Assembly: GCF_028554725.1 (NCBI RefSeq)
Contig: NC_071672.1
Location: 124,001-188,000, forward strand
Direction of reading: 5' to 3'
DNA length: 64,000 nucleotides
From: Zeugodacus cucurbitae
Taxonomy: Eukaryota > Arthropoda > Insecta > Diptera > Tephritidae
Shown: piece by piece, positions 59,275 to 64,000 of the stretch
How the letters are laid out: each line of letters starts with the position of its first letter
Numbering within the stretch: position 1 is the first letter of the stretch
Translations under genes and position numbers: made by a program
Notes under the pieces: model-generated
What the model saw: only the letters and a program-made list of their open reading frames with translations
Databases searched by the model: none
Told to the model about the DNA's origin: nothing

Positions 59275-59299
59275 TTTATTATAAAATTTCGTTCAAATA
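59275..59299 (-). other. 25-bp ITS2 fragment at duplication junction
   Basis: Matches the ITS2 sequence near 10758-10780 (ttattataaaatttcg, ttcaaata) and then breaks into 28S at 59300. Confidence 0.85.
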
Positions 59300-59651
59300 C
59301 TTACCAAAAGTGGCGCACTGGGCACATTATATCATAACCTCAACCTTCATATCAAGAAAGGTGAGGTTCTTACCCATTTAAAGTTTGAGAATAGGTTAAG
59401 GTCGTTTCGACCCTAAGGCCTTGATCAAGTATAGTTCACCATCTTTCGGGTCACAGCATATATGCTCAAGGTACGCTCCAGTTAGAGGTATAAATAATAA
59501 TAAATTATCATTATACATAACTATATGGAACACCCCGGGATTGAATTAATAGTAAAATATTTCACTAAAAATTAATCCCATTATATAAAAGTTAAGTTAA
59601 TTTCGCCATTAGGTTTAATATAACCCAATGACTTGCACATATGTTAGACTC

Positions 59652-59685
<34 letters not shown>

Positions 59686-60147
59686 TCCTGAATCTTTCGC
59701 ATTGTTAATCATATAAATGCATACAATTAATATTAAAATCAATGATAATAATATTATTGTAAAATTCAAAAGAATTTAAGCATTATATATGTAAAATCTA
59801 TCAACACTTTATCAAATCATCAGTATTTATTCTATGTTAATAAGCTAAAAGCAAATTAATTTGAATAAACTTAACACCAATGATCTTTTGATAAATATTT
59901 TATTATGTTAATAGATTACAATGTCCTTATAAATATGAAAAAAATGCACACTATTACTATAATATTATAAATATCACAGTTATAATGATGAATTTTTCAT
60001 AATGGATATTCAGGTTCATCGGGGTTAACCTCTAAGCAGTTTCACGTACTATTTAACTCTCTATTCAGAGTTCTTTTCAACTTTCCCTCACGGTACTTGT
60101 TTACTATCGGTCTCATGGTTATATTTAGTTTTAGATGGAGTTTACCA

Positions 60148-60182
<35 letters not shown>

Positions 60183-60462
60183 TTTGGAAATATCTTTCTA
60201 GTAATCATTAACGTTATACGGGCCTGGCACCCTCTATGGGTAAATGGCCTCATTTAAGAAGGACTTAAATCGTTAATTTCTCATACTAAATATTAAGATA
60301 TTCCATACACTGCATCTCACATTTGCCATATAGACAAAGTGACTTAGTGCTGAACTATTTTCTTTTCGCTCGCCGCTACTAAGAAAATCCTTGTTAGTTT
60401 CTTTTCCTCCCCTCATTAATATGCTTAAATTCAGGGGGTAGTCCCATATGAATTGAGGTTGT
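59300..60462 (-). pseudogene. 28S rRNA 5' fragment (copy 3, truncated and deleted)
   Basis: Matches 49159-50503 except for a deletion near 59420 that joins cctaaggcc to ttgatcaagtatag, removing about 180 bp of conserved core. A ctgggcac flank with gtggcgcactgg replaces gtggcccactgg. The left end is the tandem-duplication junction. It cannot encode a working 28S. Confidence 0.93.
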
Positions 60463-60744
60463 ATAAAAATATTTATATTTATTTTATATTTTAGCTTTTT
60501 GCTATTTTAAAGAAACATACATAATTATTTCTTAACACCAATAATTTTCTAAATAATAAATATTCAATCTTTTCATCCCGCGTACTACTTCATTATAACA
60601 ACAATATTATTTTCTTGCTGTTTTACATTTAAGGCAATCCGAGAATAAAATAATATTTTATGCTAGACGTTCCTCTAAATGTATATATTATTTGAAATAA
60701 TATTGAAATTTTATTGTTTTTGGGAATACTAAGATTCTTATTTA
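60463..60744 (-). other. ITS2 segment up to Helitron 2
   Basis: Same as 50504-50785, again stopped at the Helitron 5' end. Confidence 0.9.
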
Positions 60745-61305
60745 TCTATATATATATATAAAACAGTTACATTTCCTTGGTAATCTTATAACTCAAGAAC
60801 CGCCGAGTCGATAGACACAAAAATTTTAGAGTTCGTTCCTACCTATAAGGAGGTGGTTTGTGTGAAGTTTGTTTGGAATCGGTGCAGCCGTTCCTGAGTT
60901 TGACATTTTTTGTAAGTAAATACACTATACCAAAATCAAGTATTTTCAATACGATTTATCAATTTTACATCGTGCTCTCATTGCGAACAGAATATTAATT
61001 TGCTGTCATTGTTTTTCAGTTGACAGTTTTCTTATGTGCTTTGAGTTCTTTTATATCTTGCTCTCATTTTGAACAAACATACTTTTGGTGAGTGTTAACC
61101 ATGTGTTTCTTTTTTAATTGTATTTTAATTGCTTCATTTTTATATATATTCAATTGCCAAGCGTTACTTAATTTTCACAAATTTAATTTGATTTCCCTTT
61201 CCGGTGAGTGTTTTCTTTATTTGCACAATTGAGGTTATGTCCAGTGTGAGTGTATGTGAATTCATATTTCCACGCACACACAGATTTTTCTAGAAATAAT
61301 TTTCA

Positions 61306-64000
61306 ATGTATTGCTTTTACATTCAATTAGTCATACACTGTACTGAACGTTCACGTCAATCAAATGCTACAGCGTTAAATCGAAGATCACAAAGTGAAGA
61401 AGATCGTGTTCGACGAAATGAAATGGAAACACAACGACACAGACGGAGAACTCACTTGGATAATACCGAAGCACCAAGAAACCGTCGTACGACCGTTTAT
61501 GATATACGTCAAATGGAACACGCGGCTTTCAATTACGATGCCAGATGAATATAGAATGTATACATTGCAAAGCATTTAAATTCATAAACGAAACGCCTGG
61601 CATGTGTTGTGCTGGTGGGAAAGTCGAATTACCGGTGCTAGAACTTCCGCCAGAACCTTTGCATTCATTGGTTTTTGGTAATTCGCCAACGTCAAAGCAT
61701 TTCCTCTTAAATATTCAAAAATACAATTCATGCTTTCAAATGACATCTTTTGGAGCTACAAATATTATAAAAGATGGATTTATGCCGACGTTTAAGGTGA
61801 TTTCTTCGTGTGGAATTAGCAATATCATTTTTAATTTATGTGCCGTCCCAGTGTTCGATATTTTTAGAAATTAAGATCCGTTATCATCTATATATATTTC
61901 TCGACCGTTACAGATCCAAGGTCAAATATACCATAGAGCTGGGTCTTTGCTACCATTACCAGATGGTGATCATAAATTTTTGCAAATATATTTCATTGAT
62001 GGTGAGAATCGTGATATAAATAAGCGCTGTGCAATTTCGACGAATACGAGAAGATCAATCGTGATTGAATTGTAAACATTTTTTCATCAACACAATGAAT
62101 TGGTGAAATTGTTTAAAGTGGCACTGGAACGGATGCCCTTCGATGGCCACAAAATCATAATAAAAGCCGATAAAACACAAATTGGGGAGCACACCAGACG
62201 ATTCAATGCACCAATGATTGAAGAAGTAGCCATTGTTGTGGTTGGCGAACAGTTTTTTCAGTCACGAGACATTGTTTTGTATCGTAGAAATGAGAACTTA
62301 CAACGTATTTCAGAACTCCATCGCTGTTATGATGCATTGCAATACCCCATTTTGTTCTGGAGAAGGGACGATGGCTATCACATCAACATACCAATGATAA
62401 ATCCAACAACTGGTACATATACATTTTATTTTGTTTAACACGTTCGCGTTCGCGGGAATTCCCGCAATTGTTTTATTGAAGGAAACATGAATGACGGGAA
62501 TTCCCGCAATTTACGCGAATGTGCTAAATATGATTTATAAATCATTTTCATACGATAATTAATTTTTGCAATACAGGTCAAGAATCAACAAAAAAAGTCA
62601 GTGCGATGAATTTTTATTCGTACCGATGATAAGCCCTCAAGAAACAAATTTTATTTTGCGATGCAATCAACTTTCGCATCAATATATCGTCGATATGTAC
62701 GCCAAAATTGAAAGTGAGCGATTAAATTTCATCCGTTACAATCAAGCCCGATTAAGATCAGAGGAATACATACATTTGCGTGACGCAATAATCAATGAAG
62801 TAAATGTGAATGATATCGGCCGTTTAACAATTTTACCATCATCATATGTTGGTAGCCCACGTCATATGCATGAATATACGCAAGATGCGATGGCATATGT
62901 ACGAAATTATGGACGACCGGATCTATTCATAACATTTACGTGCAACCCGAAGTGGGTCGATGTGTCTGATTGTTTACTTGATGGTCAGGTGCCAAAAGAT
63001 CGGCATGACATAACTGCCCGTGTATTCCAACAAAAATTGAAAAAATTAATGGATCTGATTGTCAAACTCCGTGTATTTGGAGAAGTGCGGTACTTTATGT
63101 ATACCATCGAGTGGCAAAAAAGAGGCTTACCTCACGCACATATTTTGATTTGGTGCGTAAACAAAATAACCCCTGATATGATTGATACCGTCATATCGGC
63201 CGAAATTCCAGATCAAACCATCGACCCAGGATTATTCGAAGTTGTCACGAAAAATATGATTCACGGTCCCTGTGGTGATATTAATCAATTAATTCACTTT
63301 GTATGATTGATGGTAAATGTTCGAAACGTTTTCCAAAGCAATTGATTGCTGAAACAATTACAGGTGATGATGGATATCCACGGTATCGTCGACGATGAAC
63401 TGAAGACAACGGTAAATCAACTGTAATTAAAATTAAAAGTCAAGATGTTGAAATCGATAACCGGTGGATAGTTCCGTACTCACCGATGCTGTCAAAAATG
63501 TTCAACGCTCACATCAATGTGGAATATTGAAATTCTGTATAATCAATCAAATATATTTGCAAGTATGTGAATAAGGGCAGCGATATGGCTGTTTCTGGAG
63601 TGGCTCCTGAGAATAATCATGACGAAATTTTGCAGTACCAAATGGGGCGCTATTTTAGTAGGAATGAAGCTGTATGGCGTATTTTATCGTTTCCAATTCA
63701 TGACAGACATCCGGTTGTTGTACATTTGGCAGTTCATCTTGAAAACGGCCAACGTGTTTACTACACTGCTGCAAATGCCGAACAAAGAGTAGTAGAGCCA
63801 CCAGTAACTACACTGACAGCTTATTTCCAGTTATGTGAAACTGATGAATTTTCCAGGACTTTGCTATATTCGAAAGTGCCTCACTATTTCACATGGAATG
63901 CATCAACAAAAAAATTTCAACGTCGTATTTTTCGAACAGATGCTTTGGGACGCATTTATACAGTTATTCCAGCTAATGTTGAATGTTTTTACCTTAGACT
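61306..64000 (+). pseudogene. Helitron 2 Rep portion, broken (partial)
   Basis: Same organisation as 51344-54041: Arg-rich N-terminus, zinc-finger-like CIHCKAFKF / GMCCAGGKV, intron 61797-61913, HUH motif GLPHAHILIW near 63125, tyrosine motif KYICKYVNKG near 63550. It shares the frameshift after NFYSYR and the later stops with Helitron 1, so the damage predates the duplication. It is cut by the window end. Confidence 0.9.
62439..62523. mobile_element. 85-bp piggyBac-like MITE in Helitron 2
   Basis: Identical placement to 52477-52561, with TTAA at 62435-62438 and CTAA after 62523; inherited through the tandem duplication rather than inserted twice. Confidence 0.6.

Larger units (their letters stand above)
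49159..59299. repeat. Tandem duplication unit: 28S fragment + ITS2 + Helitron (~10.1 kb)
   Basis: Sequence from 49159 (cttaccaaaagtggc) onward is repeated from 59300 to the window end, with the same Helitron at the same ITS2 position. The junction at 59299/59300 fuses 25 bp of ITS2 on the far side of Helitron 1 (tttattataaaatttcg...) directly to 28S. Copy 2 has a roughly 180-bp deletion inside 28S near 59420. In the Helitron part I noticed only a handful of differences. Confidence 0.93.
60745..64000 (+). mobile_element. Helitron 2 (5' part; runs off the window)
   Basis: Duplicate of 50786-54038 in the same ITS2 context. Differences noticed include a 3-bp indel (gacacaaaaattttag at 60818), aataccgaag for aatagcgaag, and gagcgatta for gagctatta. 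The point equivalent to the RTE insertion would be near 64302, outside the window, so whether RTE is present in this copy is unknown. Confidence 0.93.

Overview
The window is a degenerate, retrotransposon-choked piece of nuclear ribosomal DNA from a higher fly. The host is inferred from a 30-nt 2S rRNA gene split off 5.8S, which is a dipteran arrangement, from AT-rich spacers, from an 18S close to what I remember of Drosophila, and from R1 retrotransposons at the canonical 28S R1 site. Satellite and transposon style would fit Tephritidae, but I cannot prove the family. All rRNA genes and R1 elements read on the minus strand, so transcription order runs right to left. No ordinary host protein-coding gene is visible. 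Almost every long open frame belongs to a mobile element, and nearly all are broken.

Layout from left to right. 1-8756 is a complex satellite with roughly 1.1-kb units, one interrupted by a 1.45-kb non-autonomous element. 8757-9085 is a short AT-rich array. 9097-14426 is a truncated rDNA unit: 28S 5' fragment, ITS2, 2S, 5.8S, a tandem second copy of the 2S/5.8S block, ITS1 and 18S. 14427-18870 is external/intergenic spacer carrying a dead pogo/Tigger-like transposon and a long AT array.

18871-47787 is a field of R1 non-LTR retrotransposons. An old remnant (R1-0) is followed by six elements (R1-1 to R1-6), all on the minus strand. R1-1 to R1-4 and R1-5/R1-6 are separated only by a 14-bp piece of 28S. 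A spacer plus AT array splits R1-4 from R1-5. Every copy is defective. 47788-50503 is the 28S 5' part whose R1 site holds R1-6.

50504-64000 carries ITS2 interrupted by a Helitron. The block 28S fragment + ITS2 + Helitron is repeated in tandem (unit about 10.1 kb). The first Helitron is itself interrupted by an almost intact RTE-type retrotransposon with a 15-bp target duplication, and both Helitrons carry an 85-bp piggyBac-like MITE.

The main logic is decay and amplification by recombination. Shared nonsense codons, nested deletions, a mosaic R1, tandem duplications and recurrent loss of the 28S 3' half show that unequal exchange, rather than fresh transposition, made most copies. The 18S carries a change in a near-universal 3' element, the two 5.8S/2S pairs have complementary defects, and no complete 28S exists in the window, so this stretch probably does not make functional ribosomes. 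Element names R1-0 to R1-6 are mine. Judgements of 'canonical' rRNA or TE sequence rest on memory of the families, not on database searches.
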